This document shows, piece by piece, positions 1-5,369 of a stretch of DNA of 5,463 bases (its first letter is position 1; every line of letters begins with the position of its first letter). The translations under genes and the position numbers were made by a program. The notes beneath the pieces are model-generated. The model was not told where the DNA came from. It worked only from the letters and a program-made list of their open reading frames with translations, and searched no databases. The DNA lies in NCBI GenBank assembly GCA_030600725.1, contig JAUVLN010000167.1:1-5463 (forward strand), read 5' to 3'. The DNA comes from Thermoplasmatota archaeon. GTDB taxonomy: Archaea > Thermoplasmatota > Penumbrarchaeia > Penumbrarchaeales > Penumbrarchaeaceae.

Positions 1-666
1 GTAGACCTTCTGCGGGGTTGACCAGATAGAGCCGCCGTTGGTGGAATAGCTGATATATATCCTCTCACTGGGGTCGGTATCTTTATTCTCCTTCCATACA
101 ACGAAGATGTTCCCGTTGGGATCATAACAGACCTCCGGGAATTGGAGGGAATTCTCTGGATAATCGCTGAGGGTGGTGGGAGTTACCTGAAAATGGTTGA
201 AGATATTTCCGCTGTCCGTTGAGATCGAACACATGATCAGGCTGTCTGCTGTGCTTCCCTCCAGCTCCCTCATAGTATTATCCGTATAAACAACTGCAAT
301 GTTATTTCCATGAGTGGCGATAGCGGGATCCCTCTGTTTATTGTTGAAAGACCAGGGTGGCAATTGATTCACGAAATCAATAAATGGACCGAAGCTTTCC
401 CCACCGTTGGAGGATTTCTTGAACTTTATGGACGGGGCGTTATTGTCAACCTCATCCTCATACACCACATATACCTTCGAGGAAGCGCCTTCCCCCGTGG
501 CGGCGATATCGAAACTGTTCTGTCGTATGCCGTCAGATACCACGGGTATATTCGATCTGAAGATCAATCCGTCGCTTACAGTTATGATCGGTAGGAGCCC
601 AATCAGCAATAGCATCGCTAATGTCAAATAGGCCCTGGTCCTGCGGGTGTGATCACTCCATTTCAT
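1..666 (-). CDS. Secreted Asp-box (BNR/sialidase-like) beta-propeller protein, N-terminal part only
   Basis: The minus strand is open without a stop from the ATG at 666 to the window edge, giving 222 residues of a longer protein. Residues 1-12 form a basic n-region and residues 13-30 a hydrophobic stretch rich in L, I, A and M, together a Sec-type signal peptide or anchor, so the protein is probably exported. Three Asp-box-like motifs (S-x-D/N-x-G-x-x-W/F) occur at about 85-92 (SSNGGESF), 149-156 (STDSGNIF) and 208-215 (STNGGSIW). Between them are strand-like segments such as KVYVVYEDE, IAVVYTDN and IFVVWKEN. This pattern is typical of beta-propeller proteins in the sialidase/BNR superfamily. 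Asp boxes are structural, so sialidase activity cannot be claimed; the catalytic Arg triad and acid/base residues cannot be assigned in this fragment. No in-frame start lies close upstream, and only a weak GGGGATGG precedes the ATG. Export and the propeller fold are well supported; substrate and function are unknown. Confidence 0.85.
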   Translation of the reverse strand, partial: MKWSDHTRRTRAYLTLAMLLLIGLLPIITVSDGLIFRSNIPVVSDGIRQNSFDIAATGEGASSKVYVVYEDEVDNNAPSIKFKKSSNGGESFGPFIDFVNQLPPWSFNNKQRDPAIATHGNNIAVVYTDNTMRELEGSTADSLIMCSISTDSGNIFNHFQVTPTTLSDYPENSLQFPEVCYDPNGNIFVVWKENKDTDPSERIYISYSTNGGSIWSTPQKVY

Positions 667-697
667 ATTTCCATCCCCTGGATGTGGAATACTATCC

Positions 698-727
698 ATT
701 ATATGACACGCACACCTTAATAATATT
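698..727 (-). promoter_or_regulatory. Candidate archaeal promoter of the secreted propeller gene
   Basis: Read on the minus strand, two A/T-rich TATA-like elements precede the ATG at 666. AATATTATTAA at 727-717 would place the transcription start near 696, with a leader of about 30 bases. CATATAAT at about 705-698 would place it near 676, with a leader of about 10 bases. The sequence alone does not decide between them. Confidence 0.4.
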
Positions 728-850
728 ACCCCACCTAACGGGTTGCCACCTTGTAGGTATGCTGTTCAAGGGGTGAGCGAAGGTTAACGATATAAAGATT
801 ATCCAGCCCGGCGAGAGATTCAACCAAAACCGCTCCCGCCCTCCCACTAT

Positions 851-867
851 ACATAAGGGTTATATAG
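851..867 (+). promoter_or_regulatory. Candidate promoter (TATA box) of the translation cluster
   Basis: GTTATATAG at 859-867 resembles an archaeal box A and is preceded by the purine-rich ACATAAGG, a possible BRE. A start about 25 bases downstream would fall near 888-890. That leaves a leader of about 20 bases, just long enough to hold the Shine-Dalgarno sequence at 897-901. Confidence 0.6.
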
Positions 868-896
868 GGCAACCTGTTTGTCCGGTTCGCTTCAAT

Positions 897-901
897 GGAG
901 G
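897..901 (+). promoter_or_regulatory. Ribosome binding site of the 76-residue gene
   Basis: GGAGG lies 7 bases before the ATG at 909, a normal archaeal spacing. It supports that start and shows the short gene is probably translated. Confidence 0.7.
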
Positions 902-908
902 ACCTAAT

Positions 909-1139
909 ATGGTCGATTTTGAGACGGTGGACTTCAAGAACATCCCATTCGGGAGGAATAACTTTATAGAGATAGCCAGAAAGAAGGCGATCCTGGAGAA
1001 CGGTGGAGCAAATGAGTTCATATCCATATCCCGTGGATATTTCCAGGCGGATGATACCAAGAGGTACAAGAACTCCGTGACCGTTCCTCTCGACGAGGAT
1101 ATCAGGAAACAGATCTCCGAACAGCTGATGAATATCTGA
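909..1139 (+). CDS. Small basic conserved-looking protein of unknown function, first gene of the eS6 cluster
   Basis: This gene encodes 76 residues behind a good Shine-Dalgarno sequence and a TATA-like promoter, which makes it more likely real than a chance frame. I do not recognise the family with certainty. The protein has no signal peptide or membrane segment and looks cytoplasmic. It is rich in charge, with basic groups at residues 24-26 (RKK), 42 and 51-54 (KRYK). The order suggests strand or helix (FIEIARKKAI, 19-28), strand (EFISISRGYF, 36-45), an acidic turn (ADD, 47-49), strand (RYKNSVTVP, 52-60) and a C-terminal helix (DEDIRKQISEQL, 62-73). The ISISRGY-x(4)-D-x(2)-RYKNSVTVP-helix pattern loosely recalls PC4-like single-stranded nucleic-acid-binding domains, but that is a pattern impression, not an assignment. 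Its position 65 bases ahead of eS6 suggests a role in translation, transcription or RNA binding. A 23-residue shorter overlap on the other strand was judged to be a shadow. Confidence 0.75.
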   Translation: MVDFETVDFKNIPFGRNNFIEIARKKAILENGGANEFISISRGYFQADDTKRYKNSVTVPLDEDIRKQISEQLMNI

Positions 1140-1144
1140 ACGTG

Positions 1145-1177
1145 ACCACCTGAACCCCCTCAGTGGGGGAGGGTGGT
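1145..1177 (+). promoter_or_regulatory. Strong hairpin between the 76-residue gene and eS6
   Basis: ACCACC (1145-1150) can pair with GGTGGT (1172-1177), and CCCCC (1155-1159) with GGGGG (1165-1169). The two helices are separated by a small internal loop (TGAA opposite AG) and closed by a TCAGT loop. A T-rich run (TTCATTTCATTTT, about 1182-1194) follows. The element begins 6 bases after the upstream stop and ends 27 bases before the eS6 ATG. It could be a terminator or attenuator, a processing site that separates the two cistrons, or a protein-binding site for feedback control of eS6. The pairing is visible in the sequence; the function is inference. Confidence 0.5.
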
Positions 1178-1195
1178 ATCGTTCATTTCATTTTG

Positions 1196-1202
1196 GGTGA
1201 TG
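1196..1202 (+). promoter_or_regulatory. Ribosome binding site deciding the eS6 start
   Basis: GGTGATG matches the archaeal anti-Shine-Dalgarno region (consensus GGTGATC). Its GGTGA core ends 4 bases before the ATG at 1205. This favours 1205 over the upstream in-frame GTG at 1163, which lies inside the hairpin and has no such site. Confidence 0.65.
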
Positions 1203-1204
1203 AT

Positions 1205-1597
1205 ATGGTAGAGTTCAAGGCCGTGATCGCGGACAAGAAGAATGGAAAGGCGTACAACACTGTTGTAACAGGACAGCATGCAAACCGGTTATTGGGAATG
1301 TCCATTGGTGACGAGTTCGATGGTCTTTTCGTATCGTTGCCAGGTTACAAGCTGATGATAACAGGGGGGTCGGACAAGGATGGATTCCCAATGAGGAAGG
1401 ACCTCCCTGGACAGGTGAGAAAAAGGGTCATGCTCTCCGGAGGAACCGGCTTTCATCCGGTGACCGATGGACAGAGAAGGCGCAAGAACATAAGGGGAAA
1501 CAAGGTTTCCGCCGATATAGTGCAGTTGAATATCAAGGTAACCTCCTATGGCCCCAGACCCATAGAGGAACAGCTGAAACAAGAGGAAGCCAAATGA
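1205..1597 (+). CDS. rps6e: Small-subunit ribosomal protein eS6
   Basis: The product is 130 residues, the usual size for archaeal eS6, and is a structural protein of the 30S subunit. The N-terminus MVEFKAVIADKKNGKAY is a typical eS6 beginning. The family signature is present at 52-63 (ITGGSDKDGFPM), followed by RKRVMLSGGTGFHP (72-85), the basic GQRRRKNIRGN (89-99) that contacts rRNA in this family, and the strand SADIVQLNIKV (102-112). The C-terminal tail is charged (EEQLKQEEAK) and lacks the long phosphorylated extension of the eukaryotic protein. I start it at the ATG at 1205 because the family begins at this point and a Shine-Dalgarno sequence precedes it; the GTG at 1163 would add 14 residues unlike any eS6. 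The stop overlaps the aIF2-gamma start as ATGA, so the two genes are probably translationally coupled. Confidence 0.97.
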   Translation: MVEFKAVIADKKNGKAYNTVVTGQHANRLLGMSIGDEFDGLFVSLPGYKLMITGGSDKDGFPMRKDLPGQVRKRVMLSGGTGFHPVTDGQRRRKNIRGNKVSADIVQLNIKVTSYGPRPIEEQLKQEEAK

Positions 1598-2832
1598 AGG
1601 TCAGATCCCAACCCGAGGTGAATATCGGTCTAGTCGGCCATGTGGACCATGGCAAGACCACCCTGACCGAAGCGCTTTCCGGCGTTTGGACCGATACCCA
1701 CTCGGAGGAGATCAAGAGAGGGATCACGATCAAGCTCGGATACGCGGATTCCGAGTTCTACAGATGCTCCAAATGCGGTGACCCGAAGGGGTACTGCACC
1801 AAGGCCAAGTGCCCCGTTTGCGGTGGGAAGACGGAGTACCTCAGGGCAGTATCATTTGTCGATGCTCCAGGTCACGAGACCCTTATGGCTACCATGCTCT
1901 CCGGTAGCGCCATAATGAGTGGGTCCCTTCTATTGATCGCAGCGAACGAGGAGTGCCCCCAACCGCAGACCAGGGAGCATCTGATGGCCCTGGATTTTAT
2001 CGGTATCAAGAACGTGGTGATCGTTCAGACAAAGATAGATCTCGTATCGCGGGAAAAGGCGGTGGAGAGCCAGGAGAAGATCAGAAGATTTGTGAAGGGA
2101 ACAGTGGCCGAGAACGCCCCGATCATACCCGTATCGGCGCATTTCAACGCAAATCTGGATGTCCTCATCAAGACCATAGAAGAGGAGATCCCCACACAAA
2201 AGCATCTGGCTGACGTCGACCTGAGGATGTATATCGCCAGATCATTTGACGTTAATAAACCCGGGACAGCCTACAAGGAACTCAATGGTGGGGTGCTTGG
2301 AGGCAGCCTTATCACCGGGAAGGTTTCGGTGGGGGAGGAGATCGAGATAAGGCCCGGGATAAAGGTGGAGGAGAAGGGTTCCTCCATCATTACATTCAGA
2401 CCGTTGATGACGAAGGTGACCTCGCTTATATCCGGGGGTAAGTCGCGAAAGACCCTGCATCCAGGGGGATTGAGCGCGTTGGGAACCGATCTGGATCCCC
2501 ATCTTACCAAGTCCGACTCCCTGATCGGGTCTGTTCTTGGTAAACCCGGTACACTGCCCCCTATAATCGAGAAGCTGAAGATAGAGACCCACCTTATGGA
2601 TATTCTGGTAGGTCTGAAGGATGAGACCAAGGTTGGCAACATAAGGACCAATGAGGTTCTTATGTTGAACATAGGTACCGCCACGACAGTGGGTATAGTC
2701 ACATCCGCACATGGGGATATCGCAGAGATGAACCTGAGGATGACAGTATGTGCTGAGGAGGGCCAGAGGGTTGCCATCAGCAGAAGGGTGGGAAATAAGT
2801 TCAGGCTCATCGGTTATGGGATTATAATATGA
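1594..2832 (+). CDS. eif2g: Translation initiation factor aIF2 subunit gamma
   Basis: This 412-residue GTPase is the core subunit of the aIF2 heterotrimer, which binds Met-tRNAi and brings it to the 30S subunit. Visible motifs are the P-loop GHVDHGKT (15-22), the switch 1 region EIKRGITIKLGYAD (39-52), a zinc knuckle with CxxC pairs at C58/C61 and C73/C76, DAPGHE (90-95, G3), and the aIF2-gamma hallmark CPQPQTREHLMALD (121-134). G4 reads TKID (146-149), where most family members have NKID, and G5 is the VSAH segment. Domain II starts at about 210 with ARSFDVNKPGT and then GGVLGGSLITGKVSVGEEIEIRPG elements; domain III ends in RVGNKFRLIGYG. Length and architecture are normal. It overlaps eS6 by four bases and is followed after 7 bases by the PIN gene, which indicates one operon. 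The alpha and beta subunits are not in the window. Confidence 0.98.
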   Translation: MKVRSQPEVNIGLVGHVDHGKTTLTEALSGVWTDTHSEEIKRGITIKLGYADSEFYRCSKCGDPKGYCTKAKCPVCGGKTEYLRAVSFVDAPGHETLMATMLSGSAIMSGSLLLIAANEECPQPQTREHLMALDFIGIKNVVIVQTKIDLVSREKAVESQEKIRRFVKGTVAENAPIIPVSAHFNANLDVLIKTIEEEIPTQKHLADVDLRMYIARSFDVNKPGTAYKELNGGVLGGSLITGKVSVGEEIEIRPGIKVEEKGSSIITFRPLMTKVTSLISGGKSRKTLHPGGLSALGTDLDPHLTKSDSLIGSVLGKPGTLPPIIEKLKIETHLMDILVGLKDETKVGNIRTNEVLMLNIGTATTVGIVTSAHGDIAEMNLRMTVCAEEGQRVAISRRVGNKFRLIGYGIII

Positions 2833-2839
2833 TGATAAG

Positions 2840-3277
2840 GTGGACTTTTTGACACTATATGATGGTGCTCCTGACCGAATAAGGGGGGCACAACCACCTG
2901 GGTCCTTTTCAGGTAAGACCATCATACTCGACACAAATGCCCTGCTCTCCCCGTTCCAGTTCGCTTTCAATCTGGACCAGGAGCTCAAGAGGGCGGCCAT
3001 GGGCTATCATCCCGTTGTCCCCACATGCGTCATCCGTGAGCTGGAGAGATTGATCAAGGGAGGGGATTGGAAGGCGAAGGCTGCAAGAAAACTTGCGGAT
3101 AACTACGATCGCGTGGAGGTAAGGGGCACAGGCGACGGCCCGATCTTCAATCTCGCGGTAAACAAGGAGTGGGCCGTTATGACCTTTGACAGGAAGCTCG
3201 GGGCCAACCTGTTATCCCGGGGGATCCCGGTACTCACCATGAAAGGAAAGGACTATCTGAGTTTCATTGTCCCTTAG
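2840..3277 (+). CDS. FCF1-like PIN-domain protein, probable rRNA-processing nuclease
   Basis: The product is 145 residues and covers essentially one PIN domain. Candidate metal-binding acidic residues are D31 (TIILDTNALL), E67 (VIRELERL), D99 (GTGDGPIFNLA) and D117 (VMTFDRKL), in the order and spacing of active PIN nucleases. The third site has DG where many relatives have DD, and the first Asp is kept. Archaeal proteins of this type resemble eukaryotic FCF1/Utp24, which cleaves pre-18S rRNA, and adjacency to aIF2-gamma is common in archaea. The alternative, a VapC toxin, is less likely because there is no antitoxin gene and the neighbours are translation genes. The start is the GTG at 2840, 7 bases after the aIF2-gamma stop. 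No strong Shine-Dalgarno sequence is present, so coupling to the upstream gene is likely. A TTG at 2849 is a possible alternative; the first in-frame ATG (2999) would delete D31. The stop overlaps the convergent peptidase gene. Confidence 0.9.
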   Translation: MDFLTLYDGAPDRIRGAQPPGSFSGKTIILDTNALLSPFQFAFNLDQELKRAAMGYHPVVPTCVIRELERLIKGGDWKAKAARKLADNYDRVEVRGTGDGPIFNLAVNKEWAVMTFDRKLGANLLSRGIPVLTMKGKDYLSFIVP

Positions 3278-5316
3278 GGTTCTCCGGTATCTCCCGCCCC
3301 ATTTGTCCAGGGCCGGTAGGAGTTCTCACCCGCCTTGTTTGGCGCAGGTGAGAATGCAGGGTCCCCGTAGACCGCGAACATCGAAACCTCTTTCCAGTGA
3401 GCGCCGAGAAGACCCCCCTGCCAGTCTGGGTCGTCGTGGTCCTGAATGAGCGGGCTCACGGGTCTTCCCCTGATCGGGTTGTGGATATATCGGTTCTCCG
3501 CCCATCTGAGAGCTTCCCCGGCTGTCCCGTATTCGCCCTCGTTATCAAGGAGCGCATCCCAGAAGAACGCGAACCATGCATCGTTCAGGTCCCATTCATA
3601 GTTGTCATCATCCCAGTTGCTGTTGATGATCCCGGGGAGCCATTCCTCCGTGGCAGAGGTGGTGTCCTGTGCTATATTGGAGAAGCTGACCTCGGTTGCC
3701 CCGCCTGAAATAACAGCCCCTCCGTAAAGGTAGTTCAGGGCAAAGGTCCTCTCCACCTCTATCGGTTCGGCGGGCTTCCACCAGCCGGCACCATGTATCT
3801 TCGCATTCATGCATGAAACCCAGAAACCCACCTGGGGAGGAAGTAGAAGCTGGGCCACCTCCTCTCCCCTGAGGATCCCATTCTCGTTTCTGTTGATCGC
3901 ATACGGGATCATGTAAAGGGAACCATATTCGGAACCGTGTCCCCTGTAAGCGATGAAACCCGATGCTTCCATTGCATTGTTCATGTCCTCCGGAGCCCTG
4001 GGTTCGACGCCGTCCCCGAAGAGTATGTCCCTCCCGAATCCGGACGGTCCGATGTAGTCGTAGGTCATGCCCTCATCCGTAGCATCCCTGCACCAGAAAC
4101 GAGCGGGAGTAACCTGTCCCCTCTTGTATGTGATATCATAGCCTGAAAATGAGGTGCCGTGCTGCCTCCAGTCCACATTCTCCGTTCCTGTGGTGTAATC
4201 GATCGGTATGATCTGTTCGAAACGATCGTACATGAATGTCCTGACCATCTGATTGCTCATACCCTGCAGGTTCAGGTTGACCAATCTTCCCACTGCGCAG
4301 TCCATGTAATAGGGGTCCTCCCCCATGAAACCGTAGACCACATCGGAGCTGACGAGAAGATCTCCCTCTACATTATCGGGATCCTCGTTCGTCTCATCAG
4401 GCAGCTGGAACTGTGGAATTGCGGAGGCCGATCCGATCAGGGCGATATTCTCCGGTAAACCATACATTCCGGTTACCTTCTTGAGCTCCTGATAGTATCC
4501 GATAGCCCTCTGGTTCAATTCGGTGTCCATGTAGCCGATCTCATCACGGGAAGCTGTGTATTGTGTGAGCACATAAGCGTCCCTGTATGCCGCAAGTTCA
4601 CCACCAATGGCTGAAAGTGCTGGAATGTGGAATTGGTCGTCGAACGTGTCGTATCCTTCACAGGAGTGGAGGGTTTCGGCGCTGAGGTCAAGTGGGTTGA
4701 TCACCATCAGATATTCGAAGGGCACGCCAAGGTCCTGAAGGTCCCTCCATGCTTCCTCCTGGCTGCTGTAGGTCTCGGGCCCTTTCACCATTACCTTGTC
4801 TGTTCTCTTTGCAATCGACGAAGCCCAGAGGGCCTCCTCGAATGTAGAGACGGAGATGATGTCGTTGAAACCCATGAACCTGGCCAGCGATAAAGGCCCC
4901 ATATCATATTTTCCGAAGATATCAACCTGTCCCTCTACCTTTAGGTTGGTTTCCGGATCGTTCATGAAAAGAAGGTAACCTCTATTCAACAGGTCCGCCT
5001 TTTCAATAGTGTCCATCTGATGTGCGTCCAGTCCTCCATCCTCCTCAAGGATGAACATTGGATGATAGGTTCCATCCTCCTCGACCGCCAGGCTTGAAAG
5101 CATGGCTGTGAACATCATTGTGTCGTTATCGAACGGGGCTTCCATCATTATCCCGTAATCCTGTGGAAGTTCCTCTGTCGGATCATATACTAACCCAATA
5201 TCCTCCTCCTCGACCCTGAGCAGAAAAAAGAGGCCTCCGGAGAGTAGTAAGAACAGGACCGCCGATATTACCATGATCTTGGTCCGGCCCATTTTTTCTA
5301 AGATCTTATTGTCCAT
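3274..5316 (-). CDS. Membrane-anchored C25-like (gingipain-type) cysteine peptidase
   Basis: The product is 680 residues. A short basic N-terminus is followed by one hydrophobic segment at about 14-33 (IMVISAVLFLLLSGGLFFLL), most likely a signal anchor with the rest outside the cell; no C-terminal anchor is seen. Residues about 36-280 form a poorly recognised N-terminal region with segments such as EYLMVINPLDLS (201-212). From about 290 the pattern matches caspase-fold peptidases of family C25: ALIGSASAIP ending at 301, YYMDCAVGRL (336-345, the usual D-x-x-VGR), FIAYRGHGSE (454-463) with candidate catalytic H460, FWVSCMNAK (498-506) with candidate catalytic C502, GGAVISGGATEVSF (532-545), and VYGDPAF near 649-655. 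His before Cys, 42 residues apart, fits the clan CD order. An extracellular protein-degrading role is inferred; substrate specificity cannot be read, and a non-peptidase surface protein remains possible. The gene stands alone and is convergent with the PIN gene. Confidence 0.85.
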   Translation of the reverse strand: MDNKILEKMGRTKIMVISAVLFLLLSGGLFFLLRVEEEDIGLVYDPTEELPQDYGIMMEAPFDNDTMMFTAMLSSLAVEEDGTYHPMFILEEDGGLDAHQMDTIEKADLLNRGYLLFMNDPETNLKVEGQVDIFGKYDMGPLSLARFMGFNDIISVSTFEEALWASSIAKRTDKVMVKGPETYSSQEEAWRDLQDLGVPFEYLMVINPLDLSAETLHSCEGYDTFDDQFHIPALSAIGGELAAYRDAYVLTQYTASRDEIGYMDTELNQRAIGYYQELKKVTGMYGLPENIALIGSASAIPQFQLPDETNEDPDNVEGDLLVSSDVVYGFMGEDPYYMDCAVGRLVNLNLQGMSNQMVRTFMYDRFEQIIPIDYTTGTENVDWRQHGTSFSGYDITYKRGQVTPARFWCRDATDEGMTYDYIGPSGFGRDILFGDGVEPRAPEDMNNAMEASGFIAYRGHGSEYGSLYMIPYAINRNENGILRGEEVAQLLLPPQVGFWVSCMNAKIHGAGWWKPAEPIEVERTFALNYLYGGAVISGGATEVSFSNIAQDTTSATEEWLPGIINSNWDDDNYEWDLNDAWFAFFWDALLDNEGEYGTAGEALRWAENRYIHNPIRGRPVSPLIQDHDDPDWQGGLLGAHWKEVSMFAVYGDPAFSPAPNKAGENSYRPWTNGAGDTGEP

Positions 5317-5337
5317 GATCAGGAATATATCCTTTGA

Positions 5338-5350
5338 GTTTTAAGGCTTT
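5338..5350 (-). promoter_or_regulatory. Candidate promoter of the C25-like gene, probably giving a leaderless mRNA
   Basis: On the minus strand, CTTAAAAC (5345-5338) is a TATA-like element preceded by the A-rich AAAGC, a possible BRE. Its centre lies about 25 bases from the ATG at 5316, the usual distance from box A to the transcription start. The mRNA would then begin at or next to the start codon. This fits the lack of a convincing Shine-Dalgarno sequence just before this ATG. A second TATA-like CTATAAAAAG at the window edge (5463-5454) is an alternative with a long leader. Confidence 0.4.
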
Positions 5351-5355
5351 ACGGT

Positions 5356-5369
5356 TACCTGATACCTGA
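5356..5369. repeat. Perfect tandem 7-base repeat upstream of the C25-like promoter
   Basis: TACCTGA occurs twice head to tail. It runs into an 11-base odd palindrome CTGAATTTCAG at 5366-5376, and 5353-5366 has GGT/ACC at its two ends. It sits 10-30 bases upstream of the TATA candidate, where an archaeal activator could bind. The repeat itself is certain; regulatory meaning is speculative. Confidence 0.35.

Larger units (their letters stand above)
667..908. other. Divergent intergenic region (242 bases), no gene seen
   Basis: This gap separates the minus-strand secreted protein gene from the plus-strand translation cluster. It holds the promoter candidates listed separately. A further TATA-like element on the plus strand, GATATAAAG at 789-797, could start a longer leader or a small RNA near 820. 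An imperfect hairpin pairs CCACCTTG (746-753) with CAAGGGGTG (767-775) across a 13-base loop, with a two-base bulge. I see no tRNA, no C/D-box pair and no convincing small reading frame. Confidence 0.6.

Noticed and set aside
310..631. Two plus-strand frames of 94 and 74 residues at the left end
   Set aside because: They are antisense to the continuous minus-strand propeller gene, which has a signal peptide and Asp boxes.
610..666. Twin-arginine signal in the propeller protein (TRRTRAYL)
   Set aside because: Two adjacent Arg precede the hydrophobic segment, but the hydrophobic residue expected two places after RR is absent. A Sec signal is the simpler reading.
746..840. Possible tRNA or small RNA in the divergent gap
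   Set aside because: No acceptor/T-arm pairing, no GGTTCRA-type T-loop in place and no C/D-box pair. Only a weak bulged hairpin is visible.
860..1069. Minus-strand 69-residue frame opposite the 76-residue gene
   Set aside because: It has no Shine-Dalgarno sequence or promoter of its own, whereas the plus-strand frame has both.
1163..1204. GTG start at 1163 giving a 144-residue eS6
   Set aside because: The extra 14 residues do not fit the eS6 family. The GTG falls inside a hairpin without a Shine-Dalgarno sequence, while the ATG at 1205 has GGTGATG just before it.
2242..3000. Long minus-strand frame of 252 residues opposite aIF2-gamma and the PIN gene
   Set aside because: It lies entirely against two well-identified genes. 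Its composition, rich in S, C, H and P, is that of an antisense shadow, and it has no ribosome binding site or recognisable motif.
2840..3277. VapC toxin of a toxin-antitoxin pair
   Set aside because: There is no antitoxin gene on either side. The gene follows aIF2-gamma, as FCF1-like PIN genes usually do in archaea.
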